Source: Crocinitomicaceae bacterium (GTDB lineage Bacteria > Bacteroidota > Bacteroidia > Flavobacteriales_D > Crocinitomicaceae). Taken from it: DNA of 8,424 nt. Location of the stretch: NCBI GenBank assembly GCA_002696025.1, contig NZQU01000024.1:1-8424 (forward strand), read 5' to 3'. Made by a program: the position numbers and the translations under genes. Positions 1 through 5,735 of the stretch are shown here, piece by piece. Within the stretch, counting starts at the first letter, position 1; every line of letters starts with the position of its first letter. The notes under the pieces were generated by a model. That model saw only the letters and a program-made list of their open reading frames with translations, ran no database searches and was not told the origin of the DNA.

Positions 1-53
1 AACTGGCAAAAAAGAACCTTTTCAAGCCATTTTTGGTATATTTGAGTGTATAA
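1..53 (+). other. Possible C-terminal tail of a gene cut by the left edge
   Basis: Reading from base 3 gives a 16-residue tail (LAKKNLFKPFLVYLSV) ending in TAA at 51-53, shortly before a hairpin with a T-rich flank at 69-100. That arrangement would fit the 3' end of a plus-strand gene. Two other plus frames are also open from the edge, ending at 45 and 89, and the latter stop falls inside the hairpin. So the frame cannot be fixed from this window. The stretch may equally be non-coding. No product can be named. Confidence 0.25.
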
Positions 54-64
54 CTGATGGGAAC

Positions 65-100
65 AAAAAAAGGCTTACATCTCTGTAAACCTTTATTTTT
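65..100. terminator. Intrinsic terminator of tRNA-Asn, probably bidirectional
   Basis: The arms 71-79 and 84-92 form a 9-bp stem with one G-U pair on the minus-strand RNA, around a 4-nt loop (80-83). Two further A-T pairs can extend it. On the minus strand the stem is followed by a run of seven T (complement of 65-71), 14 bases beyond the tRNA 3' end, so it fits as the tRNA terminator. On the plus strand the same stem is followed by TTTATTTTT up to base 100, so it could also stop transcription entering from the left edge. Confidence 0.75.
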
Positions 101-105
101 AGAAG

Positions 106-179
106 CTCTCCCTCTTGGGCTCGAACCAAGGACCCTCTGATTAACAGTCAGATGCTCTAACCAACTGAGCTAAGGGAGA
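106..179 (-). tRNA. tRNA-Asn (anticodon GTT)
   Basis: Read on the minus strand, 74 nt fold into a full cloverleaf. The acceptor stem is TCTCCCT paired with AGGGAGA (7 of 7). Then come TA at positions 8-9, a D arm GCTC/GAGC with a 9-nt loop containing GG, and an anticodon stem TCTGA/TCAGA with loop CTGTTAA. The variable loop has 5 nt, and the T arm is CTTGG/CCAAG with loop TTCGAGC. The anticodon GTT reads AAC/AAU, giving asparagine. The discriminator base is G. It is followed by CTTCT, so CCA is not encoded and must be added by the CCA-adding enzyme. The gene stands alone, with its own promoter on the right and terminator on the left, and is divergent from dapD. Confidence 0.97.
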
Positions 180-198
180 ATTTTCGCAAATGCGATTG

Positions 199-230
199 CA
201 AATATAAAATTTTATCTTTTAAAAAATCAA
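199..230 (-). promoter_or_regulatory. Promoter of tRNA-Asn, Bacteroidota type
   Basis: On the minus strand a perfect TAnnTTTG box (TATATTTG, plus-strand 199-206) lies 21 nt downstream of a TTG (plus-strand 228-230). This matches the -7/-33 consensus known for the primary sigma factor of Bacteroidota. Transcription should start near 190-193, leaving a 5' leader of about 11-14 nt before the mature tRNA end at 179. The leader region contains the small inverted repeat CGCAAATGCG at 185-194. Confidence 0.65.
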
Positions 231-263
231 CAAAAAAAAAATTATTTAAATAATTTGATTCCG

Positions 264-271
264 TACTTTTG
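264..271 (+). promoter_or_regulatory. -7 box of the dapD promoter
   Basis: TACTTTTG matches the Bacteroidota -7 consensus TAnnTTTG exactly and lies 15 nt before the dapD ATG at 287. A clear TTG at -33 is missing; the expected place holds an A/T-only stretch around 240-247. The box matters for gene calling: the upstream in-frame TTG codon (269-271) is part of the box itself and so should not be in the transcript. This supports ATG 287 as the start. Confidence 0.5.
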
Positions 272-286
272 TTTCAAAGAATAAAT

Positions 287-1096
287 ATGCAAGATATCAT
301 TGAAAAAGCATGGGAGAATAGAGAACTTTTAAACGATTCTCAAACCATTAAAAGCATTGAAGCTGTTATTGAAGGGCTTGACAAAGGAGAAATCCGAGTA
401 GCAGAACCTAATGAAAATGGAGAATGGATGGTACATGAGTGGGTTAAAAAAGCTGTTATACTCTATTTCCCAACTAGAAAAATGGAAACCATTGAAGTGG
501 GACCATTTGAATTTCATGATAAAATCAAATTAAAAACAGGATACGAAGAACTTGGTGTTCGTGTAGTTCCTCATGCCATTGCTCGTCATGGATCTTTTGT
601 AGCCAAAGGAGTCATCATGATGCCTTCTTACGTTAATATTGGAGCTTATGTAGATTCTGGAACAATGGTAGATACATGGGCAACTGTAGGCTCTTGTGCA
701 CAAATAGGTAAAAATGTTCATCTAAGTGGAGGTGTTGGCATTGGAGGCGTACTTGAACCAGTTCAGGCTGCTCCAGTGATTATAGAAGACGATGCTTTTA
801 TAGGATCAAGATGCATTGTTGTAGAAGGCGTTCATATAGGAAAAGCTGCTGTATTAGGAGCCAATGTTGTCTTAACTAAATCTACTAGAGTTATTGATGT
901 TAGTGGCGCTGAAGCAAAAGAATATAAAGGATATGTACCGCCACAAAGTGTGGTAATACCCGGCTCTTATCCAAAAGAATTTCCAGCAGGAACTTACCAT
1001 GTGCCATGTGCCATGATCATTGGTAAAAGAAAAGCTTCTACAGATAAAAAGACATCATTAAATGATGCACTAAGGGAATACCAAGTAGCAGTTTAA
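287..1096 (+). CDS. dapD: 2,3,4,5-tetrahydropyridine-2,6-dicarboxylate N-succinyltransferase
   Basis: This is cytoplasmic DapD. It transfers succinyl from succinyl-CoA to tetrahydrodipicolinate in the succinylase branch of lysine and meso-diaminopimelate synthesis, so it feeds both protein and peptidoglycan. The protein has 269 residues, close to the usual length. An alpha-helical N-terminal domain covers about 1-95. A left-handed beta-helix built from hexapeptide repeats covers about 100-200, including the family stretch VDTWATVGSCAQIG at 128-141. A C-terminal beta region includes VPPQSVVIPGSYP at 217-229. Asp129 and Glu180 sit where the family's catalytic Asp and Glu are expected. DapD works as a trimer (family knowledge). 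I chose ATG 287 over an in-frame TTG at 269 because that TTG overlaps the promoter box and MQDIIEKAW is the natural family start. The stop overlaps the stop of the convergent cdd gene. Confidence 0.97.
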   Translation: MQDIIEKAWENRELLNDSQTIKSIEAVIEGLDKGEIRVAEPNENGEWMVHEWVKKAVILYFPTRKMETIEVGPFEFHDKIKLKTGYEELGVRVVPHAIARHGSFVAKGVIMMPSYVNIGAYVDSGTMVDTWATVGSCAQIGKNVHLSGGVGIGGVLEPVQAAPVIIEDDAFIGSRCIVVEGVHIGKAAVLGANVVLTKSTRVIDVSGAEAKEYKGYVPPQSVVIPGSYPKEFPAGTYHVPCAMIIGKRKASTDKKTSLNDALREYQVAV

Positions 1097-1125
1097 ATAA
1101 ATGCAAAAGGCAGTAAGTCTTTTGC
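1092..1125 (-). terminator. Candidate weak terminator hairpin inside the 3' end of cdd
   Basis: GCAAAAG at 1103-1109 and CTTTTGC at 1119-1125 form a perfect 7-bp stem around a 9-nt loop. On the minus strand the stem is followed by ATTTATTTAAA (complement of 1092-1102), which is moderately T-rich. On the plus strand the downstream flank is not T-rich. The hairpin lies inside the last cdd codons, because no intergenic space exists between cdd and dapD. The stem is AT-rich and the T-run is broken, so this is a candidate only. Confidence 0.3.
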
Positions 1126-1560
1126 TGAGGTAAAGACCATGGTTCTTTCATTTTGACTCACAAGTATCACTCTCAAATCATTTTCTTGTCGATCTTCTGA
1201 TTGAGCAATAACTTGTCTGCAAGCACCACAAGGAGATAAAAGCTTGTCAGGTGAGGCAAATGGACCTTTGGCTACAATACACAATGTATTCACTTGTAAA
1301 TGAGGAAAATTAGAACCGGCATAAAACAAAGCAACACGTTCTGCACAAAGACCTGATGGGAATGCAACATTTTCTTGATTGCTTCCCGTTATAATCTGGC
1401 CATCGCTCATTTTTAAACTGGCACCAACTTTAAAATTACTGTATGGAGCATATGCGTTTTCGCATACTTCATATGCAGCTTGAACAAGCAATCGATCATC
1501 TTCATCCAACTGTTTCCAGGACTCAAAATCTTCATATGATACACTCCAATCTTTTTTCAT
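1093..1560 (-). CDS. cdd: Cytidine deaminase, tetrameric zinc type
   Basis: Cdd hydrolyses cytidine or deoxycytidine to uridine or deoxyuridine plus ammonia in pyrimidine salvage, in the cytoplasm. The protein has 155 residues, the size of the short homotetrameric family. The conserved N-terminal segment AYAPYSNFKVGA is at 36-47, followed by NQENVAFPSG at 61-70. The first zinc motif is CAER at 72-75 (Cys72 zinc ligand, Glu74 proton shuttle). The second is PCGACRQ at 110-116 (Cys111 and Cys114 ligands). Three cysteine ligands, rather than His-Cys-Cys, are typical of the tetrameric type. All catalytic residues are present. The start ATG follows the stop of the upstream beta-barrel gene by 48 bp, with no TAnnTTTG box in the gap, so the two are probably co-transcribed. 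The last four bases are shared with the dapD stop. Confidence 0.95.
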   Translation of the reverse strand: MKKDWSVSYEDFESWKQLDEDDRLLVQAAYEVCENAYAPYSNFKVGASLKMSDGQIITGSNQENVAFPSGLCAERVALFYAGSNFPHLQVNTLCIVAKGPFASPDKLLSPCGACRQVIAQSEDRQENDLRVILVSQNERTMVFTSAKDLLPFAFI

Positions 1561-1608
1561 TGCTTTGTTTGTATAGTATTTTGAACGATAATTTTAAAGA
1601 AAAGTTCC

Positions 1609-2268
1609 TTATTCAGAAAAGCCTTCACTTGATTTCCCATTAAAGTAATGTGTATAACCAAATCCAATTGTTAAAAAAGAGGATATTTTGTCAAACTCAA
1701 CAGGGTCATAGCCAATATTTGAATCCAATCCAATATACCACGGCTTAAATCCATAGCCTTGAAAAGCATAACCCACAGTTAAACGATAAGAATTGGCTTC
1801 ATCTGACATCAATACAAAACCTACTGTAGGCTCTATAAAGTTTGAATTCAAACGAATATATGGTGTGCCACTTTCTCTTAATATATCTGTGTTGTAGATA
1901 TGTTCAGCATAACCTACTTTAACAGACATGTCAATACTAAAACGATCGCTAACAAACTTTTCATAGCCAATTTTACCAAAAGCACCCATGGTATGACAAC
2001 CTCCAAATACCTTTGATGGCACTCTAAATTCATTAACAGCAAAATAAGAGTACCTAACCCCTGTTGCCAAAATAAAACCTCCTTCAGATGTATATTGATA
2101 ATAGGGAGCAACATTAACTAGGCCTTGCATAACATCTTTGTATGCTTCATTAACAAAACTATTAGGCAAACCCAATTCTAATGTAAAAGCATGTTTTCTG
2201 TCAAAATCTTGTGAATAAAGACTTGCAAAAGAAAAAACATACAATAAACCAAAAAGAAAATATCGCAT
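1609..2268 (-). CDS. Small outer-membrane beta-barrel protein, unknown function
   Basis: I do not recognise a named family. The 219-residue protein begins with a clear signal peptide: Arg2, a hydrophobic segment at about 3-17, and a probable cleavage near SLYS|QD (19/20), a common form in Bacteroidota. The mature part has alternating polar/hydrophobic stretches rich in aromatic and glycine residues, for example about 51-60, 64-76, 92-103, 109-121, 143-154, 160-170 and 196-209. This suggests an eight-strand or similar barrel in the outer membrane. There is one cysteine (Cys91) and no plug, TonB box or lipobox. The C-terminus continues about ten polar residues past the last strand and does not end in an aromatic residue. 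An in-frame GTG directly precedes ATG 2268; I prefer the ATG. It is probably the first gene of a unit with cdd, a combination with no obvious metabolic logic. Confidence 0.75.
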   Translation of the reverse strand: MRYFLFGLLYVFSFASLYSQDFDRKHAFTLELGLPNSFVNEAYKDVMQGLVNVAPYYQYTSEGGFILATGVRYSYFAVNEFRVPSKVFGGCHTMGAFGKIGYEKFVSDRFSIDMSVKVGYAEHIYNTDILRESGTPYIRLNSNFIEPTVGFVLMSDEANSYRLTVGYAFQGYGFKPWYIGLDSNIGYDPVEFDKISSFLTIGFGYTHYFNGKSSEGFSE

Positions 2269-2317
2269 CACTACGCTAATATAAATCTAAAAATTATGAA
2301 TACTCTTAATTAATAAA

Positions 2318-2343
2318 CAAAGTAACTAACGATTTATTGTCAA
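2318..2343 (-). promoter_or_regulatory. Weak candidate promoter of the beta-barrel gene
   Basis: On the minus strand TTACTTTG (complement of 2318-2325) matches TAnnTTTG at all but one base. A TTG (part of TTGACA) lies upstream at plus-strand 2341-2343, inside the first palindrome. The 15-nt spacing is shorter than usual. An alternative is TAGATTTA (complement of 2282-2289), also one mismatch and nearer the start, but without a TTG at the right distance. Neither is convincing. Confidence 0.2.
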
Positions 2344-2360
2344 TAAGAGGAATTATTCCT
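2334..2360. promoter_or_regulatory. Pair of adjacent 13-nt palindromes, operator candidate
   Basis: TTATTG-T-CAATAA (2334-2346) and AGGAAT-T-ATTCCT (2348-2360) are both perfect inverted repeats with a single central base, separated by one base. Their centres are 14 nt apart. They lie between the divergent beta-barrel gene and the radical SAM gene, immediately upstream of the expected -33 region of the plus-strand promoter. A dimeric regulator is a natural reading. The two half-sites differ, so they are not copies of one operator. Function is inferred from position and symmetry only. Confidence 0.35.
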
Positions 2361-2382
2361 TTTAAATATGAGGTGAACACAT

Positions 2383-2390
2383 TACTTTTG
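2383..2390 (+). promoter_or_regulatory. -7 box in front of the radical SAM gene
   Basis: TACTTTTG is a perfect TAnnTTTG match and is identical to the box in front of dapD. A TTTT at 2360-2363, 19 nt upstream, sits where TTTG would be expected. Transcription should begin near 2397. The first in-frame ATG (2395) is then at or before the transcript start, which argues for the next ATG at 2425, giving a leader of about 28 nt. Confidence 0.5.
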
Positions 2391-2424
2391 ATACATGTCG
2401 GCATTAGTGTGGGATCAAATCAAT

Positions 2425-3417
2425 ATGATAAAAAACATAACTTTCAAAAAGTTATGGAATCTCATCTTGCTTCATTTCTCGTACCGATACACCAAGACAT
2501 TTAATCGTCAATTAAACTTAGGAAAACCATTTAGTTTAAGTATAGAGCCAACAACGTCTTGTAATTTAGGCTGTCCAGAATGCCCCAGTGGATTGAAACA
2601 ATTTTCAAGACCTACAGGAAGGTTAAAAGTAGATGAGCATGTAAAAATGCTCGACGAAATTGATTCAAGTGTTTTTTATATCAATTACTATTTTCAAGGT
2701 GAGCCTTTTTTAAACCCTCACTTTTTAGAACTCATAAAAGAGGCGAAAAGAAGAAAAATATATACCGCAACATCCACCAATGCACATTTTATAAATGAAA
2801 AGAAAAGTAAAGAGATTGTAAAATCTGGGCTTGATCGATTGATTATATCAATTGACGGACTTACTCAAGAAACATATGAAGGGTATAGAAAAAAAGGGAA
2901 ACTCAATAAAGTAATTGAGGGAACTAAAAATTTAATTCAGGCCAAAAAAGAACTTAAATCCAAAACACCACACTTGATTTTTCAGTTTCTCGCTGTGAGC
3001 TATAATGAACATGAGATACCTAAAATCTTAGAATTCGGAAAAGAAATAGGTGTGAATGAGACCCGAATTAAAACAGCTCAAATATATGATTATAAAAATG
3101 GTAACAACTTAATTCCCAAAAACTTAAGATACTCTCGTTATAAATTAAATTCAGATGGAACTTATGTATTGAAACACAAATTAAGCAACCATTGTTGGAG
3201 AATGTGGTCGGGGGCTGTCATTACATGGGATGGTGGAGTTGTTCCCTGTTGTTTTGATAAAGATGCCAGTCATCAAATGGGCAATCTTTTAGAGGAAAAA
3301 TTTGATTCAATTTGGAACAACAAAAGGTATAATAATTTCAGATCACAACTGATCAGTAATAGGTCTGATATTGATATTTGTAAAAATTGCACAGAAGGAG
3401 CAAAAGTTTTTGATTGA
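2425..3417 (+). CDS. Radical SAM protein with SPASM-type C-terminal domain
   Basis: A cytoplasmic [4Fe-4S] radical S-adenosylmethionine enzyme of 330 residues; substrate unknown. The core begins with EPTTSCNLGCPEC (41-53), with cluster ligands Cys46, Cys50 and Cys53 in the canonical CxxxCxxC spacing. GEPFLN (92-97) is the SAM-binding 'GGE'-type motif, and LIISIDG (139-145) is a core strand. The C-terminal part has Cys257, then WDGG (268-271), Cys275/Cys276, MGNL (285-288), SIWN (295-298) and CKNC (319-322), the usual SPASM/twitch layout. Four suitably placed cysteines suggest one auxiliary cluster rather than the two of full SPASM enzymes. Relatives with this layout modify peptides, proteins or small cofactors. 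No candidate precursor peptide is seen on either side. An ATG at 2395 would add ten residues, but it lies too close to the -7 box. Gene identity at superfamily level is firm; the reaction is not known. Confidence 0.9.
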   Translation: MIKNITFKKLWNLILLHFSYRYTKTFNRQLNLGKPFSLSIEPTTSCNLGCPECPSGLKQFSRPTGRLKVDEHVKMLDEIDSSVFYINYYFQGEPFLNPHFLELIKEAKRRKIYTATSTNAHFINEKKSKEIVKSGLDRLIISIDGLTQETYEGYRKKGKLNKVIEGTKNLIQAKKELKSKTPHLIFQFLAVSYNEHEIPKILEFGKEIGVNETRIKTAQIYDYKNGNNLIPKNLRYSRYKLNSDGTYVLKHKLSNHCWRMWSGAVITWDGGVVPCCFDKDASHQMGNLLEEKFDSIWNNKRYNNFRSQLISNRSDIDICKNCTEGAKVFD

Positions 3418-3446
3418 TTTATCAAATAAATAAACCGTGGAAATGC

Positions 3447-3454
3447 TATTTTTA
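3447..3454 (+). promoter_or_regulatory. Weak candidate -7 box before the Ppx/GppA gene
   Basis: TATTTTTA matches TAnnTTTG at all but the final base and lies 21 nt before ATG 3476, in the only sizeable gap (58 bp) of the plus-strand cluster. No TTG is found at a suitable distance upstream; the nearest is 30 nt away. It may give the five downstream genes some independence from the radical SAM gene, but no terminator hairpin was seen in this gap, so read-through is also likely. Confidence 0.25.
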
Positions 3455-3475
3455 CACATTCATAGAGCACACTAA

Positions 3476-4363
3476 ATGAAATACGGAGCTATTGATATTG
3501 GAACGAATGCAGCAAGACTTCTAATTGGAAAGATTGTTGAAAGCTCTGAGGGACCGTATTTGAATAAAATATCATACACCAGAATCCCTCTACAACTTGG
3601 TAAAGATGTATTTGAAAAGGGTGAAATTTCTAATGAAAAAATCAAGAATTTTGTAAACAGCATCACTGCATTTAAAATTATTGCAGATATTCATGAATGC
3701 AATAAACTTCGAGTGGTTGCCACATCAGCCATGAGAGAATCAAGCAATGCAGATTTAATTATTAAAAAAATCAATCAAAAAACTGGAGTAAAAATTGAAG
3801 TAATATCAGGAGACGAAGAAGCCAGAACCATTCTTAAAGCTTTTGAACTTATCGAATTCAATAAAGAGGATCCATTTATTATTATTGATGTTGGTGGTGG
3901 AAGTACCGAAATTAGCATATTTGAAAATGGCAATAAAAAGTCTTCCAAATCATTTAAATTAGGGACTCTTAGATTGCTTAATAAAAAAGTAAAAGAAAAT
4001 TGTTGGGATAAAATTCAAGATTGGATAACAGAAAACATTCAAAGTGATCATGATTATAAAATATTTGGCACTGGAGGAAACATTAATAAAATACACAAGA
4101 TTCTTGAAGGAAAACAAATGGTAGCATTGGAAAAAGAAGCAATTATTGAACTTAAAAACAAGCTGATTCCAATGAGTAATCTTGAGAGAATGCATCAATA
4201 TGCCATAAAACCAGACAGAGCAGATGTAATCATACCTGCCATCAATATATTTCTTTTCATACTTGAAAAACTAAATGCTAATTCCATTACGGTTCCTAAA
4301 ATTGGGTTATCTGATGGAATTATTTATAAATTACACTTATCAGATACATTAACAACTGAATAG
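3476..4363 (+). CDS. Ppx/GppA-family phosphatase (exopolyphosphatase-like), single domain
   Basis: A member of the ASKHA-fold Ppx/GppA family. Members remove terminal phosphate from inorganic polyphosphate or convert pppGpp to ppGpp, in the cytoplasm; which activity applies here cannot be read from sequence. Visible motifs in order are: phosphate-1 AIDIGTNAARLLI (5-17); VVATSAMRES (80-89); ISGDEEAR (110-117), with Glu115 at the place of the catalytic glutamate; phosphate-2 DVGGGSTEIS (138-147); GTGGNI (198-203); and PDRADVIIPA (246-255). All are intact. At 295 residues it has only the two-lobed catalytic part and lacks the C-terminal HD-like domains of the roughly 500-residue E. coli enzymes, a common bacterial short form. 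It begins 58 bp after the radical SAM gene and ends 4 bp before hisS. Confidence 0.92.
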   Translation: MKYGAIDIGTNAARLLIGKIVESSEGPYLNKISYTRIPLQLGKDVFEKGEISNEKIKNFVNSITAFKIIADIHECNKLRVVATSAMRESSNADLIIKKINQKTGVKIEVISGDEEARTILKAFELIEFNKEDPFIIIDVGGGSTEISIFENGNKKSSKSFKLGTLRLLNKKVKENCWDKIQDWITENIQSDHDYKIFGTGGNINKIHKILEGKQMVALEKEAIIELKNKLIPMSNLERMHQYAIKPDRADVIIPAINIFLFILEKLNANSITVPKIGLSDGIIYKLHLSDTLTTE

Positions 4364-4367
4364 TATT

Positions 4368-5735
4368 ATGGCACAAAAAATTGGCATACCTAAAGGAACA
4401 AGAGACTTTTTACCTCAAAATGTTTTAAAGAGAAATTACATCTTTAACATCATTAAATCTATATTCGAATTAAATGGGTTCTCCCCTATTGAAACCCCAT
4501 CATTTGAACTTAACAAAACACTTTTGGGTAAATATGGGGAAGAAGGAGATCGATTGATTTTTAGAATTATGAACTCAGGTGAAAAAGTTAAAAAGGCAGA
4601 CACTGAGGCTTTACAAAATAATGAGCTTGGTAAATTTGTTTCATCATTATCAGAAAAATCATTAAGATATGATTTAACAGTTCCTTTTGCTCGCTTTGTT
4701 GTTCAACATCAAAATGATTTACCATTTCCATTTAAAAGATATCAAATACAACCTGTATGGAGAGCAGACAGGCCACAACATGGTCGATACCAAGAGTTTT
4801 ACCAATGTGACGCTGATGTGATAGGAAGTAAATCCTTATGGCACGAAATCAATCTTTTACAGATTATAGACAAAGGTTTAAGCAAATTAAACATCCCTTC
4901 ATTTACCATTCATTTAAACAATAGGAAAATCTTATCAGGAATTGCTGAGATTTGTGATCAGCAAGAAAATATTATTGACATTACTCAAGCATTAGACAAA
5001 CTTGATAAAATTGGAGAAGAAGGAGTTGTTAAAGAGTTTGAAAAAAGAAACATTCCAACAGATGCAATTAATTTAATCAAACCACTATTTCAACTTTCTG
5101 GGTCAAATGAAGATAAATTATCTGTTCTAAAATCATTTCTTGAAAAAAGTAAAGTTGGCTTGAAAGGAATTGATGAAATGGAATTCATCATTCAAAAAAT
5201 AAAGCTTTTAGGGCTTAACAAAGCAAAACTCAATATCAATGTGACACTTGCTCGTGGACTTAATTATTATACAGGATCTATTATTGAAGTTACCGCTGAT
5301 GATATAAAAATGGGCAGCATTTGTGGTGGAGGTCGATATGACGATCTAACCGGACTGTTTGGCCTTAAAGACATGTCTGGTGTTGGTATTTCATTTGGTG
5401 CCGATCGAATATATGACATTCTAGAAACCCTAGATTTATTTCCTAAAGAGCTGTCAAAAGGTGTTAAAGTACTTTTTGTGAACATGGGAGAAAAGGAAAC
5501 TGAACAAGCCATGGTTCTTGCCAATCAATTAAAAGAAAATGGTATTTCATGTGAAGTCTATGCTGACCATGTAAAACTTGCAAAACAAATGAAATATGCC
5601 AATAAATTAAATGTTGAATTTGTTGCAGTTATGGGAGATAATGAATTAATTAATAAAACAGTTCAGCTCAAAAACATGACAACAGGAGAACAAGATGAAT
5701 TTTCTTGGAATGAATTATCAAATGCTTTGAAATAA
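4368..5735 (+). CDS. hisS: Histidyl-tRNA synthetase
   Basis: HisRS is a dimeric class II synthetase that charges tRNA-His using ATP. The 455-residue protein starts with the family signature PKGTRDFLP (8-16). It continues through motif 1 (about 35-60) and the LRYDLTVPFARF block (99-110). Motif 2 follows (FKRYQIQPVWRADRP, 122-136, and GRYQEFYQCDAD, 139-150). The histidine-binding blocks are LARGLNYYTG (294-303, with Arg296) and GGGRYDDL (320-327), and motif 3 is about GISFGADRI (340-348). The C-terminal anticodon-binding domain spans about 365-455. Nothing is missing. The stop codon is followed directly by the ATG of miaE (TAAATG), so the two are likely translationally coupled. No Shine-Dalgarno sequence is visible in the 4-bp gap upstream. 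Confidence 0.98.
   Translation: MAQKIGIPKGTRDFLPQNVLKRNYIFNIIKSIFELNGFSPIETPSFELNKTLLGKYGEEGDRLIFRIMNSGEKVKKADTEALQNNELGKFVSSLSEKSLRYDLTVPFARFVVQHQNDLPFPFKRYQIQPVWRADRPQHGRYQEFYQCDADVIGSKSLWHEINLLQIIDKGLSKLNIPSFTIHLNNRKILSGIAEICDQQENIIDITQALDKLDKIGEEGVVKEFEKRNIPTDAINLIKPLFQLSGSNEDKLSVLKSFLEKSKVGLKGIDEMEFIIQKIKLLGLNKAKLNINVTLARGLNYYTGSIIEVTADDIKMGSICGGGRYDDLTGLFGLKDMSGVGISFGADRIYDILETLDLFPKELSKGVKVLFVNMGEKETEQAMVLANQLKENGISCEVYADHVKLAKQMKYANKLNVEFVAVMGDNELINKTVQLKNMTTGEQDEFSWNELSNALK

Noticed and set aside
269..286. Longer dapD start at TTG 269, adding six residues (MFQRIN)
   Set aside because: The TTG is the end of the -7 box TACTTTTG, so it should not be transcribed, and the family start fits ATG 287.
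329..721. Two open frames antisense to dapD (329-517 and 530-721)
   Set aside because: They mirror a fully supported coding sequence, have no promoter or family features, and show Cys/Ser/Tyr-rich composition typical of antisense frames.
1443..1643. Plus-strand open frame of 66 codons opposite cdd and the barrel gene end
   Set aside because: It overlaps cdd, whose motifs are intact, and shows no domain or signal. Read as a shadow frame.
1914..2114. Minus-strand 66-codon frame inside the barrel gene, leucine-rich and membrane-like
   Set aside because: It is an out-of-frame reading of the barrel gene, which has a signal peptide and a coherent strand pattern. Hydrophobicity alone is not support.
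2361..2375. Possible small peptide start ATG at 2368 upstream of the radical SAM gene
   Set aside because: The frame is ATG AGG TGA, only two codons, so it cannot be a precursor peptide.
3418..3475. Terminator or small RNA between the radical SAM and Ppx/GppA genes
   Set aside because: No stem of useful length followed by a T-run was found in this 58-bp gap.
3959..4198. 79-codon frame antisense to the Ppx/GppA gene, rich in Phe and Ile
   Set aside because: Phe/Ile richness is what an AT-rich, Lys/Asn-rich gene gives on its opposite strand.
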